Source: Mycteria americana (lineage: Eukaryota > Chordata > Aves > Ciconiiformes > Ciconiidae). Taken from it: 64,000 bases of DNA. The notes under the pieces were generated by a model. The model worked only from the letters and a program-made list of their open reading frames with translations. It was not told where the DNA came from and searched no databases. The stretch is from assembly GCF_035582795.1 (NCBI RefSeq), contig NC_134367.1:107308062-107372061 (forward strand), in the 5' to 3' direction. The translations under genes and the position numbers were made by a program. Every line of letters begins with the position of its first letter. The first letter of the stretch is position 1. Shown here in pieces: positions 61,651 through 64,000 of the stretch.

Positions 61651-64000
61651 GTATTTGTCTAGCTTTATATACTGAAAAATGAAAGAATGAGCACTGTCGT
61701 GCTGCAATTATACAATGTTATAGAACTTCTAACTATTTAACTACTTGCTCTTACTTGTAATTGTTTATACACAGAACTAATTCAGCTACAAATTAAAATA
61801 ATCAAAACTTCATTGCTGAAGGTGACTTGTATGTAAGTAACAGCAGTCAATTTACTTAGATACTTAAGCTACCCGAGAAGTCCCCTTGATAGTAATTGCT
61901 GCTTTCATCCCTCATCTTCAAGTTAAGTGAGCTGGCAGTAGTCACTGGCCTTTACATTTAAGCAAGGAGTAAAATGCAAGTTGTAGTTAGAATAGATTGC
62001 AACTGTAATTGTAGCACTATAAATTGAACAATACAGGTATATTGTCAAAATGGCTTTTTGCAGTTGAATCGGTGACAATGAGATATCTGAAGTGGAATAA
62101 CCAAATCGGTTACAGAATAAATAACTGCACTTTGTTTCAAAATAAAATTGGAGTGTTTTTGAAGAGCCAGCCTCAATAAATGTAAGTGACCTTTAGGTAT
62201 ATGATTTGGTATGCCTAAAGCTTCAGATGCTAGCCTGATGGCCATCTTTTGGTTAAGTTAATAGTATCCAGATATTGCAAACATTGCATTTCAGGAATTC
62301 CAGACAATGTAATGTGGAGGAAATCCAAGCTATGCTTTAAAACAAGAAACCTCAACCAAATATGATCCTCTTCTGTCTTTAAGGGCATAATAGAGTTCTG
62401 CTTTTACCCCTTTGGGGAGCAGAGGTTTTCGGTTGTGAATATCCTCTAAGAGGTGATTTCATAGAAGTAGTATTGTGGAGTTCCACATTCATTGTTTATT
62501 TCCATAATTGTTTTCTGTCTTGAGATGTGCTAGTGTAATTCCATTTTATGGGTCTTAACCTCACAACCATTTGTGCAAATTCATTATGGATAATAAGGCT
62601 GCATAGCTGGAGATGAACTTAAGTAGTGTTGCAGAACTTTTTTTATTCTGGTGCTGAATAAATATACTGCAGAGAGTCCAGCATGTTTTCCAGAGGCTGG
62701 ACTGCGCACACAAGTATAGTAGTAGGTGAGGCGTGGGGTGTGGAGAGCAGGGAATGGACTTTAAGCAGTTAGTCCTTAGCTTCACCTAGCATCACTGGGT
62801 GTGTAGGTGCACAGATATGTACTTTGACTCTCTCACAGTAGGCAGTAACTGTGAGAAAAGACCACAGTAAGCATAGTTGTGTATAGTACCTGAATAATGC
62901 TGAAGCACATCAGGAAATAAAGGGATGGAGGCTCTGTGGGGTGTAAAATCATTTTACCTGCAAAAACTGTTACTGTATTAAAAAGTAAGTATAAGTTCAC
63001 ATTTAAAAAATTACAATTTCTGAGGAATACTTACTATAGTCTGTCTGCGGAGTAGGCTTGAGTGTGTTACTTGTGCTTGCTTAAAATTGTTAAATAAGTA
63101 GTTTAACAACAAAATAAGAGTGTAATGCAAACTGGTTAGCAGTTGGCAGTGGAACGTGAAGGGCACCATGGAGCAATAGCTCCTTCAGAACATTTTGGAG
63201 CTGACCCAGCTGGTTCAGAAAGCATTTGAAAGGAGGGATGCATGGGAATTCCTTTAGATTGTAGTAAAATTACCTTGAAAGCCAGTGACCTGTATTAAAA
63301 AGCATGTCTTTTGTAAGTGCTTGATCTGTGTGAGATTATTGCTAGAGTCGTACGATGTGTGGCAATCGGGGCATTTTGATGTGACAAACTCTGCAGTAGT
63401 TTAACAATTCAACCTTTGTGTGTAGGTATTGGCCTAGCAGTCATGCATGTAGGTGAAAGAACAAAGGGACAGTATGGCATGTTTGGTTAGAATTGATCTG
63501 GGGGAAAAAAGAGAGATACTTAGAAAAAAAAAGAGACTTATCCAATATGCTTGAAAAGTAGATTTATTTCATTTGACTGGCAGCTTCTGATGTTCATTTA
63601 TAATCAGTACTCCTTACTTCTAACGTGTTTTACAGTCGAGGTGAAATTTTCAAAGAAAACTGTAAAACACACATTAAATATTTAAAGTTAGCCGTAGCAG
63701 ACTTCTGTAACAGGAGTAGGAAAAGTGTGCAGAATATTGGCCTATAGAAATGACAGGCAAATTTAGAAAGCAGTCTGTCAATTCATAGGTCATTTTCCTG
63801 GACACCAGTTCTTATTGAAATAAACAGCTAAGCCTAAATATTTTGTTGCATTTGCATTATCACTTTGAAAATCACACCACAATAGGTTGCTGATGTATTT
63901 CTAACACTTAAGTTTCATATTCAGATTGTGTGAATAATTAATATCATTAAACAACAGTAAATAACTTACATTTCAAAACAAAAGCTGTTTTCTTATCTTG
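61651..64000 (+). other. IARS2: IARS2 intron 12 (to window edge)
   Basis: No further IARS2 exon is visible before the edge. It holds the antisense miR-215 hairpin at 63.7-63.8 kb. The rest shows no repeat or RNA gene that I can recognise. Confidence 0.7.
63725..63805 (-). ncRNA. MIR215: miR-215 precursor hairpin
   Basis: Read on the minus strand, 63,793-63,773 is identical to the known 21-nt miR-215-5p (starts ATGACCTATGAATTG), with seed TGACCTA shared with miR-192. The 3-prime arm at 63,757-63,735 (CCTGTCATTTCTATAGGCC...) matches the human 3p arm with few changes. The arms pair around a loop of about 15 nt, and the lower stem continues (GTGTCCAGGAA against TTCTGCACAC). The hairpin is antisense to IARS2 and intronic, the same arrangement as human MIR215. 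It must come from its own minus-strand transcript. Confidence 0.96.

Overview
This is vertebrate nuclear DNA, almost certainly from a bird. It carries intron-rich genes with GT-AG splice sites, two CpG-island promoters, a CR1 LINE tail and LTRs of the avian ERVL type that begin TGTCCTGGTTT. The species cannot be fixed; the ERVL family suggests a neoavian bird. Gene order and orientation (EPRS1 minus, BPNT1 minus, IARS2 plus) match human 1q41, so this is an old syntenic block.

Layout. 1-36,004: 5' part of EPRS1 on the minus strand (bifunctional glutamyl/prolyl-tRNA synthetase). Twenty-two coding exons encode about 1,177 residues: the GST-like domain, the glutamyl-tRNA synthetase (GluRS) half and a linker of five WHEP modules (human has three). 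The prolyl-tRNA synthetase (ProRS) half lies beyond the left edge. The intron at the left edge holds a 6.8 kb full-length, coding-defective endogenous retrovirus (541-7,352), antisense to EPRS1. 35.37-36.55 kb: CpG-island promoter of EPRS1. 36.6-39.7 kb: spacer, probably including the BPNT1 3' UTR. 39,716-48,882: complete BPNT1 coding sequence on the minus strand (eight coding exons, 307 residues) with a solo LTR and an intact 5-bp target-site duplication in one intron. 52.0-53.1 kb: CpG island that acts as a shared divergent promoter for BPNT1 and IARS2. 52,715-61,650: first twelve coding exons of IARS2 on the plus strand (mitochondrial isoleucyl-tRNA synthetase). 63.7-63.8 kb: a conserved miR-215 hairpin antisense inside an IARS2 intron, as in human.

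How the genes relate. EPRS1 charges Glu and Pro tRNAs in the cytosol as part of the multi-synthetase complex. IARS2 charges mitochondrial tRNA-Ile. BPNT1 removes 3'-phosphoadenosine 5'-phosphate (PAP), the by-product of sulfation. BPNT1 and IARS2 share a promoter region but have no evident common pathway. I see no new enzyme system. The points most worth following are the expanded WHEP exon array, the antisense miR-215 locus cut off just before its usual partner miR-194, and an ERV 5' LTR that keeps a consensus CRE and TATA box.

All exon joins were worked out by hand from reading frame, splice signals and family similarity. The phases of all 22 EPRS1, 8 BPNT1 and 12 IARS2 coding exons close without a frameshift.
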